Shown here in pieces: positions 7,850-14,413 of a stretch of 14,597 nt of DNA. Source of the stretch: Geodermatophilaceae bacterium (GTDB lineage: Bacteria; Actinomycetota; Actinomycetes; Mycobacteriales; Geodermatophilaceae). How positions within the stretch are numbered: position 1 is the stretch's first letter; each line of letters opens with the position of its first letter. Under the pieces are notes generated by a model. The model had not been told where the DNA came from. It was given only the letters and a program-made list of their open reading frames with translations, and made no database searches. Location: positions 1 through 14,597 of the forward strand of contig JACCUF010000235.1 in assembly GCA_013811975.1 (NCBI GenBank). Reading direction: 5' to 3'. Made by a program: the position numbers and the translations under genes.

Positions 7850-7866
7850 AGTGTTCACGCCAGGGA

Positions 7867-9192
7867 TCAGCCGTCCGGCGGCTGCGCTGCGGTTGCGGCC
7901 AAGGCGAGGACCAAGGGAGGCGCTGTGAGGGTGATCTGCCAGTCCCGAGCACCGCCGGCACGTAGCCGGTCAGACACGGAGTCTTCGGTGAGAAGTGTTG
8001 GGGGATCCCAGACCAGGCGGCGCAACAGGTCCGGGCTGAGCAGGTTCTCGGCAGGTACATCATGGGCCGCGACAAGCTCGGCGATCACATCGCGGGCGGC
8101 GACCAACCGCGCCGCAGCAGCCGGCTCGCGCTCGGCCCAGCGATTCGGCGGAGGTGGACCGTTGCCGGACAGCGTCAGCGGCGGCAGGTCGCTGTCGGGC
8201 AGGGCGCGCGCCTGCTGCAACGCGCCGTACCAGGTGCGGATCAATTTTCGGTTTGCCCGGCCTCGAAAAACCGGCAGGGCCAACATCGCCTCCGGACTGC
8301 CGGGGTCGGCAAGGACCCCGGCGACCATCGCTTTGTCGTGCAGTATCCGGCCGGGCGCGATGTCGCGACGCTGGGCGACTTCCTCTCGGGCGGTCCACAG
8401 CGAACGAAGGGCGGCGAGCTGGCGACGGCTGCGCAGGGAATGCATCCCCGAGGTGCGTCGCCAGGGATCGATCCGTTGCGCAGGCACCGGAGCCGCCAGC
8501 AACGCGGCGAACTCCTCCTCGGCCCAAGCGAGCTTTCCGGTCTCGATGAGCCGGTCTCGTACCTTGTGGCGCAGCTCGATCAGGATCTCGACGTCCAAGG
8601 CCGCATAAATGAGCCAATCCCGAGGAAGCGGTCGGGTGCTCCAGTCGGCGGCCGAGTGCCCCTTCTCGAGCTGGAGCCCGAGCAGCTCCTCGACCAGGGC
8701 GCCGAGTCCGACCCGGGCGAAACCGGCCAACCGTGCCCCGAGTTCGGTGTCGAAGAGCAGCGCAGGAACCATCCCGACCTCGGCCAGGCACGAGAGGTCC
8801 TGACTGGCCGCGTGCAGCAGCCACTCGGCATCGGAGATGGCCCGGGCGATCGGTCTCAAGTCGGGTACGGCGACGGGGTCGATCAGGGCGGTACCCACGC
8901 CCTCCCGGCGAATCTGAACGAGATAGGCGCGTTGGCCGTACCGGTATCCCGAAGCGCGCTCGGCGTCCACCGCGACCGGACCGGTACCGGCACCCAGCCG
9001 CGCCGCAAAGGCAACCACCTCCGCCGTCGTGATCAGCGGCTCGGGGACGCCGTCTCGAGGTTCGAGCAACGGGACGGCGGCAGTCTCGGCCTCCTCGGGC
9101 TCGAGAGCTGGGCTGCCACCGGGAGTGTCCGGCGTGCGCCTGCGAATTCTGCGGCGCCGATTCGGGCCGTCACTCCCGCCCTCTTGACTCAT
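7867..9192 (-). CDS. rnd: Ribonuclease D family 3'-5' exonuclease with HRDC domain
   Basis: Ribonuclease D trims structured RNA 3' ends such as tRNA precursors. The 441-residue protein has an Arg/Pro-rich, probably disordered N-terminus (about 1-50), then a DEDDy exonuclease domain (about 55-235). Its metal-binding residues are visible: D76 and E78 in AVDAERASGYRYGQRAYLVQ, D132 in HAASQDLSCL, and Y196 with D200 in YAALDVEILIEL. An HRDC domain covers about 245-310 (from SLRSRRQLAALRSLWTAREE), followed by a second helical region with NRWAEREPAAAARLVAARDVI and LLSPDLLRRLVWDPP. This layout is standard for actinobacterial homologues. The ATG overlaps the DUF3000 stop by ATGA, indicating translational coupling. 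The fadA start lies 54 bp downstream, but fadA seems to have its own promoter. The role in RNA processing is inferred from the family. Confidence 0.93.
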   Translation of the reverse strand: MSQEGGSDGPNRRRRIRRRTPDTPGGSPALEPEEAETAAVPLLEPRDGVPEPLITTAEVVAFAARLGAGTGPVAVDAERASGYRYGQRAYLVQIRREGVGTALIDPVAVPDLRPIARAISDAEWLLHAASQDLSCLAEVGMVPALLFDTELGARLAGFARVGLGALVEELLGLQLEKGHSAADWSTRPLPRDWLIYAALDVEILIELRHKVRDRLIETGKLAWAEEEFAALLAAPVPAQRIDPWRRTSGMHSLRSRRQLAALRSLWTAREEVAQRRDIAPGRILHDKAMVAGVLADPGSPEAMLALPVFRGRANRKLIRTWYGALQQARALPDSDLPPLTLSGNGPPPPNRWAEREPAAAARLVAARDVIAELVAAHDVPAENLLSPDLLRRLVWDPPTLLTEDSVSDRLRAGGARDWQITLTAPPLVLALAATAAQPPDG

Positions 9193-9794
9193 TGAGGCAG
9201 GCGTCTGCCGAGTTCGGCGCTGGTGACCGGAGAGCTGAGCAGGCGTACGCCTGGAGGCGGCAGGCCGGCCGCTGTACCAAGCACATCAAGCCACGCCTGA
9301 AGGTGGGCAGAAAGGTCGAAGGACAGGGCAGTCCAGGAGGCGCGGATCTCCACGTCGACGCTGCGCTGCGGCCCGGCGATGTCACCGAAGCGGGTGGACA
9401 CCGTGGAAGTGACGGTGCCGCCGACGGCAGTGTGTGCCGCCCCCCAGGTGTCCAGCGCCTCCAGCAGCCAGCTCCAGCCGACCTCTGGAAACAGCTCATC
9501 GGAGGCTAGTGCCGGGTCGGTCTCGGCGGTGAGGAACCCGACGATCCGCAGCACTCCGTCCCAGCCGGCCTGTCCTTCGGGATCGTGCAGGACCACCAGC
9601 CGGCCGGTCGCGATCTCCACGCCGTCGACACCGACCTCGGCACCCAGGGCATGTGAGTACGGCGCTAACCTGGCCGGTCCGGCTATCTCGTCCAGAATGA
9701 TCTCAGGACGTGGCCGCACCGTACGCAGGCTGGCGATAGCGTCGGTGAAGACCGCGGGTACGGGCCCCGGCGGACTTGATCTGGCGTCGCTCAT
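9189..9794 (-). CDS. DUF3000 family protein
   Basis: This 201-residue soluble protein matches DUF3000, an actinobacterial family without known function, as judged from my memory of its sequence and its place before an HRDC ribonuclease D. It has no signal peptide or membrane helix. Recognisable stretches are FTDAIASLRTVRPRPEI (about 16-32), LAPYSHALGAEV (43-54), GRLVVLHDPEGQAGWDG (64-80) and LFPEVGWSWLLEALD (100-114). The middle reads VGGTVTSTVSTRFGDIAG, and the end RSVDVEIRASWTAL plus a leucine-rich helix; the overall impression is a mixed alpha/beta fold. Its stop overlaps the ribonuclease D start (ATGA), so the two are made together. A role in RNA metabolism would be guilt by association only. 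It begins at the edge of a repeat-containing intergenic region facing hemE. Confidence 0.88.
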   Translation of the reverse strand: MSDARSSPPGPVPAVFTDAIASLRTVRPRPEIILDEIAGPARLAPYSHALGAEVGVDGVEIATGRLVVLHDPEGQAGWDGVLRIVGFLTAETDPALASDELFPEVGWSWLLEALDTWGAAHTAVGGTVTSTVSTRFGDIAGPQRSVDVEIRASWTALSFDLSAHLQAWLDVLGTAAGLPPPGVRLLSSPVTSAELGRRLPQ

Positions 9795-9802
9795 TGCTGG
9801 TC

Positions 9803-9882
9803 CGCCTCGTTCGCTGCGCTCACCGATCGGTCCGCTCGATCACACTTCGCCTCGTACGCTCCGCGCACCGGTCGGTCCGCTC
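9803..9882. repeat. Two imperfect 35-bp direct repeats, period 45 bp
   Basis: Copies at 9803-9837 and 9848-9882 agree at 31 of 35 positions and are separated by 10 bp. Each ends in the shared core CGGTCCGCTC on the plus strand; on the minus strand each starts GAGCGGACCGA and holds a GAGCG...CGAACGAGG-like segment. I recall similar GAGCGCAGCGAnCGAGG-type sequence recurring between genes in many actinobacterial chromosomes. Confidence 0.75.
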
Positions 9883-9902
9883 CTTCCTCGCTGGCGCTCG
9901 GT

Positions 9903-9967
9903 CGATGCTCCCTCCCTCTCGGCTCGCGGCCGTGGACGGCCCTGCGATGCTCCCGACCTCTCGGCTC
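9903..9967. repeat. Two imperfect 23-bp direct repeats flanking a small hairpin
   Basis: Copies at 9903-9925 and 9945-9967 match at 21 of 23 positions (CGATGCTCCC, then CTCTCGGCTC with a variable middle). Between them GGCCGT (9928-9933) faces ACGGCC (9936-9941), a compact inverted repeat. This pair belongs to the same repeat-rich spacer as the 35-bp copies. Confidence 0.7.
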
Positions 9968-10086
9968 ACCTTCGGAGGGTAGGTCGATCTCCACCAAGGG
10001 TAAGCCTCGACGCGCCGAATCAGCGGGGTCCAAGGGCAACCGGCAAGTGCAGCGGCAGGCGAGGGGACGCTGCGGCGGCAGTCTGC

Positions 10087-10091
10087 GAGGA
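10087..10091 (+). promoter_or_regulatory. Ribosome binding site of hemE
   Basis: GAGGA lies 8 bases before the ATG at 10100, an ideal spacing. It supports this start although the first 13 or so residues are variable. Confidence 0.6.
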
Positions 10092-10099
10092 TCCCAGCG

Positions 10100-11149
10100 A
10101 TGTCCGATACCGAGAATTCACCCAGCCCGGAGAGCCCACTACTGACTGCCGCCCGTGGGCGCCGGCCAGAGCGGTTGCCGGTCTGGTTCATGCGCCAGGC
10201 CGGACGCTCGCTCCCGGAATACCGCGCCCGCCGCGAGGGTAACGCGATGCTGCAGGCGTGCCAGGACCCGGATCTGGTGACAGAACTGACGCTGCAGCCG
10301 GTGCGCCGGCACGGAGTGGACGCTGCGATCCTGTTCTCCGACATCGTCGTGCCCCTGGTCGTGGCGGGGATCGACGTCGACATAGTCGCGGGCATCGGAC
10401 CGGTCCTGGAACGGCCGGTGCGTTCCCTCGAGGACGTCCGCGCGCTGCCCAGGTTGGACCCGGCCGAACTCGGTTTCCTCGACACTGCCGTTCGCCGGCT
10501 CGTAAACGAACTCGACGGTCTCCCGCTGATCGGGTTCTCGGGGGCGCCGTTCACTCTTGCCGCCTACCTGATCGAGGGCGGACCGTCCAAAGACCACGCC
10601 CTGACCAAGGCCTTCATGTACGGCCGGCCGGACCTGTGGGACGAACTGCTCAGCACGCTGGCCGAGTACGCAAGCATTTTCTTGCGGACCCAGGCCGCCG
10701 CCGGTGCCAGCGTGCTTCAGCTGTTCGACTCCTGGGCCGGAGCGCTACCCGCGACGGCGTACGAACGTTATGTGCTGCCCTACACCAGACGGGTGTTCGC
10801 CTCACTGGACGATCTCGATGTGCCGCGGATCCACTTCGGCGTGGGCACCGGTGAGCTGCTTGGGTTGATGGCCCAAGCCGGCGCCGAGGTCGTCGGAGTC
10901 GACTGGCGGGTACCTCTGTCGCAGGCCCTGAGCCGGATCGGGCCGGGTCGCTCGGTTCAGGGAAACCTCGATCCGGCCATTCTGCTGGCCGACTGGGGCG
11001 TCATCGAGGCAGCTGTGCGCGAGGTTGTCGAGCAGGGCCGCGGCGCACCCGGGCACATCGTGAACCTCGGCCATGGGGTTCTGCCGCAGACCGATCCGGA
11101 GATCCTCACTCGGGTGGTCGAGCTGGTTCATTCGCTGCCGGGACGCTAG
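10100..11149 (+). CDS. hemE: Uroporphyrinogen decarboxylase
   Basis: HemE removes the four acetate carboxyl groups of uroporphyrinogen III to give coproporphyrinogen III, a cofactor-free cytosolic step of haem synthesis. The 349-residue length is typical. Signatures are VWFMRQAGRSLPEYR (28-42) with substrate-binding R32 and R36, ILFSDIVVPL with the essential Asp81, IGFSGAPFTLAAYLIEGG, and LQLFDSWAGALP. VDWRVPLSQA and VNLGHGVLPQTDPE follow, the latter with the conserved His325. A good ribosome site supports the ATG. The last 44 bp overlap the tail of the converging DUF4349 gene. The next co-directional haem gene, hemY, lies beyond that gene, so the two haem genes do not form a simple operon. 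Confidence 0.97.
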   Translation: MSDTENSPSPESPLLTAARGRRPERLPVWFMRQAGRSLPEYRARREGNAMLQACQDPDLVTELTLQPVRRHGVDAAILFSDIVVPLVVAGIDVDIVAGIGPVLERPVRSLEDVRALPRLDPAELGFLDTAVRRLVNELDGLPLIGFSGAPFTLAAYLIEGGPSKDHALTKAFMYGRPDLWDELLSTLAEYASIFLRTQAAAGASVLQLFDSWAGALPATAYERYVLPYTRRVFASLDDLDVPRIHFGVGTGELLGLMAQAGAEVVGVDWRVPLSQALSRIGPGRSVQGNLDPAILLADWGVIEAAVREVVEQGRGAPGHIVNLGHGVLPQTDPEILTRVVELVHSLPGR

Positions 11150-12158
11150 GCGTTTCACCGATCGGCGGCGCCGCGCCGGCTGCCGGCATGTCGACGTCGG
11201 CCATTGCCGGTGCGGCCGAAGAACGCCGGCGCCGTATGAGGAACCACAGCGGAATGGCAATCAAGGCGAGCAGGACCAGCCAGGGGAGCAGCAGCCCGAT
11301 GATCGAGACAAGCCCACGGCCGGCAAAAAGGAGGGCATTCCATCCATTATTCAGGCTCGCGAGAAAGCCGGTTTCCTCGGGCTCGGGTTGGCTGGCTGCC
11401 GTCAGCCTGACACTCAATGTGGCCAGGCTGACCTGATCGGCCAGCGCCCGCTGCTGGGCTTGCAGCGATTCCAGCTCTGACTGTCGGGCGCTCAACTCGG
11501 TCTCGATGGCGATCAGGTCGCTGACCGAAACGGCCTGTGCCGCGAGAGCCAGCAGCCGGTTCACGGAGTTCTGCAAGCTCGCCACCCGGGCGTCGACATC
11601 GGCCACGACGGTGCTCACGTCATCGGCAGCCACCGCCCGGGACAGCTCCTCGCCGAGCTCACTGATGGTCTCGAGCAGGTCCTCGAACCGATCCGGTGGA
11701 ACGCGAACCACCAGGTCCGCGCTCCCATTCGTTCCGTCGCCGGCCAACGGCCCGTAGCGTTGATCGGACCCGATGCTGCCACCGGCCGCACTGACCAAAG
11801 CCGTGAGCCGGTTGGCGGCCGATGTGATCTCGTCCACCTCGACCGAGATGTCGCCCGTCCTTACTATCTGTTCGGTCAACGTCGCTCCACCGGGTGGCGC
11901 ATTCGCGGGGGCGTCACCGTCAGGGGGGAGGTTCTCCGGGAGGCCGCCACCAGCGACCGCCTCATCCGCCGCGGAGGAGCCCTGATCCTTTGGTGCGCCG
12001 ACTCCGGGGACGCCTCCGCCCGAGGCCCCGCCCGGTAGTCGATCAGCGCCGCATCCGGCGATCAGGACCAAGCTGAGGGGCAGGACCAGTGCGGCGGCGA
12101 ACAGCCGGATCCGGTGCAGCCGATGGGTGGGGTGTGCTGGGCCCGTGGGTGGTGTCAT
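11106..12158 (-). CDS. DUF4349 domain lipoprotein
   Basis: This 350-residue envelope protein has no known biochemical function. A lipoprotein signal covers about 1-36: basic RLHRIR, a hydrophobic stretch, and lipobox LIAGC with the acylated Cys36. A Gly/Pro/Ala-rich low-complexity linker follows (about 37-95). The DUF4349 core begins at ISVEVDEITSAANRLTALVSAAGGSI, continues through DLVVRVPPDRFEDLLETISELG, and holds a coiled coil (VDARVASLQNSVNRLLALA to ELESLQAQQRALADQV). After LATLSVRLTA comes a long transmembrane helix (about LVSIIGLLLPWLVLLALIAIPLWFLI) and a basic RRRR stop, leaving a short Pro/Ala-rich cytoplasmic tail. It would thus be anchored at both ends. The start at 12158 is set by GGAGG five bases upstream; a frame open to 12200 lacks this. 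The 3' end overlaps hemE. Confidence 0.9.
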   Translation of the reverse strand: MTPPTGPAHPTHRLHRIRLFAAALVLPLSLVLIAGCGADRLPGGASGGGVPGVGAPKDQGSSAADEAVAGGGLPENLPPDGDAPANAPPGGATLTEQIVRTGDISVEVDEITSAANRLTALVSAAGGSIGSDQRYGPLAGDGTNGSADLVVRVPPDRFEDLLETISELGEELSRAVAADDVSTVVADVDARVASLQNSVNRLLALAAQAVSVSDLIAIETELSARQSELESLQAQQRALADQVSLATLSVRLTAASQPEPEETGFLASLNNGWNALLFAGRGLVSIIGLLLPWLVLLALIAIPLWFLIRRRRSSAAPAMADVDMPAAGAAPPIGETPSVPAANEPARPPE

Positions 12159-12163
12159 GGGAA

Positions 12164-12168
12164 CCTCC
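12164..12168 (-). promoter_or_regulatory. Ribosome binding site setting the DUF4349 start
   Basis: On the minus strand a perfect GGAGG is followed by five bases and the ATG at 12158. This favours 12158 over the upstream in-frame ATG at 12200 and puts the basic region of the signal peptide close to the N-terminus. Confidence 0.7.
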
Positions 12169-12213
12169 AGGTCGTTGCCATGAAGACGCCTGCACGGCAC
12201 GGCGGGTTGCCGA

Positions 12214-12230
12214 CGTGACCGATTCGTGAC
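12214..12230. promoter_or_regulatory. CGTGAC direct repeat in the divergent DUF4349-hemY spacer
   Basis: CGTGAC occurs at 12214-12219 and 12225-12230, 11 bp apart, about one helical turn. The spacer (12159-12277) must contain promoters for both divergent genes. Tandem half-sites one turn apart suit a regulator binding one DNA face, but six-base repeats arise easily by chance. Confidence 0.25.
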
Positions 12231-12277
12231 GCTGAGGGGTCATCATGTGCGCAGCACGTGGGAAGGGTTGGACTCCG

Positions 12278-13636
12278 ATGCGGCACGTGGTGGTCATCGG
12301 CGCTGGTATCGCCGGCCTCACCGCTGGCTACGAGCACCGCCGCCGTCACCCACGGGACAGGGTGACGGTGCTGGAGTCCGCCGATCGATTGGGCGGAAAA
12401 CTGCACGCGATCGCTTTCGCCGGCCACACCTTCGACGTCGGGGCGGAGATGGTCCTAGCCGTCGTACCCGACGCCCTTACCCTGATCGAGGATGTCGGTC
12501 TCTCCGCGGAGATCGTCCATCCGAGCACCACGTCAGCCTCCATCGTCGTGGACGGGCGCCATCATCGGATCCCGACCGGGACCGTGCTCGGGGTACCCGC
12601 CTCCGTCGACGACCTGGCCGGGACCGCAATGTTCAGTCCGGCGGCCCTGGATCGACTCCGAGTCGAGCCCAATTCTCCGGGTCCGTTGCTCACTCAAGAC
12701 GAGTCCGTCGGCGGATTCTTGCGTCCGAGACTGGGCGACGAGGTCGTCGACCTGCTCATCGAGCCGCTGCTCGGTGGGGTGTACGCGGGCCGGGCCGATG
12801 CCCTCTCCGTCAAGGCCACGATGCCCACGCTGGCCGAGGCGCTGATGCGTGAGCCGTCGGTGTTGCGAGCGGCGGCCTCGGTACGCCGGGAGCCCGGGGC
12901 CGGGCCCGTGTTCGCGACCCTGCGCGGGGGACTTGCCCGACTCGCCCAGGCACTCGTCGATCGATCAGGGGTAGCGGTCCGGCTGGGTACGACCGCGCGT
13001 GGCATCCGCCAGACCGGGTCCGGCTTCCTGATCGACTGCGGACCGGAAGTTCTTGGCACGGTCATCGAAGCCGACGCCGTTGTGATCGCTGTCCCGCCGC
13101 CCAACGCGGCACGTCTGCTCGGGCCTTTGGCTCCCGATGCTGCCGTCACATTGGCTGAGATTCCGATGGCCAGCATGGCGATCCTCTCCCTGGCCTGGCC
13201 GGGTCCACAGGACGTTCTTTCGGAGGGCAGTGGGCTGCTCGTGCCACCCTCGGCTGGGGGCCTGGTCAAGGCTGTGACGATCTCGTCGAACAAGTGGGCA
13301 CACTTGTCCGAGCCGGGAATCCTCGTCCGCGCCTCGGTCGGCCGGATGGGCGAGGAGCGAGTCCTGCAGCGAAGCAACGACGATCTACTGACCGACGTCG
13401 GACAGGAGGTGGCTGAACTCCTGCACCTGGACGGAGTGCCGTCTGCGGGTTTGGTGACCCGCTGGGGTGGAGGGCTGCCCCAATACACAGTGGGGCATCT
13501 CGACCGGGTCGCGACCGTCCGAGCCGCTGTCGCCGAGGTCCCGGGCCTGGCAGTCGCCGGTGCGGCCTATGACGGAGTCGGTGTCCCGGCCTGCATCCGC
13601 AGTGCCTACGCGGCAGTGGACGCTCTGGCCGGCTGA
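12278..13636 (+). CDS. hemY: HemY-type porphyrinogen oxidase (coproporphyrinogen III / protoporphyrinogen IX oxidase)
   Basis: This FAD-dependent enzyme oxidises the porphyrinogen ring with O2. In Actinobacteria HemY-type enzymes are understood to make coproporphyrin III (CgoX role), though many databases call them protoporphyrinogen oxidase, hemG or hemY. The 452-residue protein opens with a dinucleotide-binding fold, VVVIGAGIAGL (G8, G10, G13), ends that unit at VLESADRLGGKL (E33), and continues FDVGAEMVLA. LIEPLLGGVYAGRADALS and a FATLRGGLARLAQAL segment are diagnostic. The C-terminal FAD region has VTRWGGGLPQYTVGHL and GLAVAGAAYDGVGVPACI. I chose the ATG at 12278, with GGAAGG 11 bases upstream, because the fold begins at once. 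The in-frame ATG at 12245 has GAGGGG at good spacing and would add 11 non-conserved residues, so it remains possible. The HAD gene follows closely. Confidence 0.93.
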   Translation: MRHVVVIGAGIAGLTAGYEHRRRHPRDRVTVLESADRLGGKLHAIAFAGHTFDVGAEMVLAVVPDALTLIEDVGLSAEIVHPSTTSASIVVDGRHHRIPTGTVLGVPASVDDLAGTAMFSPAALDRLRVEPNSPGPLLTQDESVGGFLRPRLGDEVVDLLIEPLLGGVYAGRADALSVKATMPTLAEALMREPSVLRAAASVRREPGAGPVFATLRGGLARLAQALVDRSGVAVRLGTTARGIRQTGSGFLIDCGPEVLGTVIEADAVVIAVPPPNAARLLGPLAPDAAVTLAEIPMASMAILSLAWPGPQDVLSEGSGLLVPPSAGGLVKAVTISSNKWAHLSEPGILVRASVGRMGEERVLQRSNDDLLTDVGQEVAELLHLDGVPSAGLVTRWGGGLPQYTVGHLDRVATVRAAVAEVPGLAVAGAAYDGVGVPACIRSAYAAVDALAG

Positions 13637-13675
13637 GCACGAATGCTTTCGGGCGTGGTCCGTACGGTGCAGGCT

Positions 13676-14413
13676 GTGAAAGGCCGCACCGTCCTGCTCG
13701 ACCTCGACGGCACCCTGGTCGACTCCGCCACCGGCATCACCGAGCATCTGTCGTTGGCCATGGGCGCGGTCGGAGCAGGGGTGCACCCGCCGAGCACCCT
13801 GCGTGGCTACATCGGGCCACCGTTCGAGGCGTTCATGCCAGCCCTCGGCCTCGATCCCGGCCAAGTGGTCGCAGCGACCGCGGAGTACCGGCGAACCTAT
13901 GACCCGGTGGCCGCCTCCCTCTCGCGGCCGTACCCCGGCATGGTCGAGCTGCTCGACCGGTTGCGCGACGTCGGGATTCAGCTGGCGGTAGCCACGTCCA
14001 AACCCGAATCCCTGGCCAGGGTGATCCTGGCCGACAACGGCCTGGGTGGGTACTTCGAGGTCATCGGCGGTGCCGACCATGATCGCGAACGGACCGGAAA
14101 GGCGGCGGTGGTCGGCTCGGTCCTCGAACGGCTGGGCCTGACCATCGCCCCCGGTGAGGACCACCGCACGACGATGATGGTCGGCGACAGGTTGCACGAC
14201 GTACACGGGGCCGCCGCTCGTCACATGGCGACCATCGGCGTGTCCTGGGGGTACGCCGAGCCGGACGAACTCATGACCGCCGGAGCGGTTGCCGTGGCAG
14301 AGACGCCGGAGGAACTCGGCGACCTGCTGCTGGGCGAGTCATGGTCGTGGACGTGTCAGGCGGTCGGTGAACCGTCCGCTGTCGGTGAACCGTCCGCTGT
14401 CGGTAACACGTAG
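13676..14413 (+). CDS. HAD-superfamily phosphatase, phosphoglycolate phosphatase-like
   Basis: This is a HAD hydrolase of the Gph/beta-phosphoglucomutase-like group with a helical C1 cap. From the GTG it has 245 residues and begins MKGRTVLLDLDGTLVDS. Motif I is DLDGTLVDS, with the nucleophile and acid/base Asp. The cap runs through GYIGPPFEAFMPALGL. Motif II is the Thr/Ser in AVATSKPES, motif III the Lys in ERTGKAAVV, and motif IV VGDRLHDVHGA. The substrate is unknown; phosphoglycolate or another small phosphate ester is the family-level guess. Start is uncertain: an ATG at 13643, 6 bp after the hemY stop, would add 11 residues, but neither start has a clear ribosome site. TACGGT ends 7 bases before the GTG, which could allow a leaderless transcript. 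The last residues are a duplicated AVGEPS, encoded by an 18-bp tandem repeat shared with the opposite gene. Confidence 0.88.
   Translation: MKGRTVLLDLDGTLVDSATGITEHLSLAMGAVGAGVHPPSTLRGYIGPPFEAFMPALGLDPGQVVAATAEYRRTYDPVAASLSRPYPGMVELLDRLRDVGIQLAVATSKPESLARVILADNGLGGYFEVIGGADHDRERTGKAAVVGSVLERLGLTIAPGEDHRTTMMVGDRLHDVHGAAARHMATIGVSWGYAEPDELMTAGAVAVAETPEELGDLLLGESWSWTCQAVGEPSAVGEPSAVGNT

Larger units (their letters stand above)
9795..10099. other. Divergent intergenic region between DUF3000 and hemE
   Basis: This 305-bp stretch separates the divergent DUF3000 and hemE genes and must hold promoters for both. I see no strong -10/-35 pair in either direction. About half of it (9803-9967) consists of two families of imperfect direct repeats. 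An 82-codon minus-strand frame crosses it and ends in ATGA overlap with DUF3000, but it is made of the repeats and looks fortuitous. No tRNA-like or known small-RNA structure is evident. Confidence 0.6.

Noticed and set aside
8062..9195. A 377-codon plus-strand open frame opposite ribonuclease D
   Set aside because: Low-complexity composition, no domain, and complete overlap with a gene whose catalytic residues are all present. Treated as a shadow frame.
9791..10039. An 82-codon minus-strand frame ending in ATGA overlap with DUF3000
   Set aside because: Most of its sequence is the intergenic repeats, giving repeated EPRGREHR segments of no known kind. The overlap seems accidental, though it cannot be excluded without expression data.
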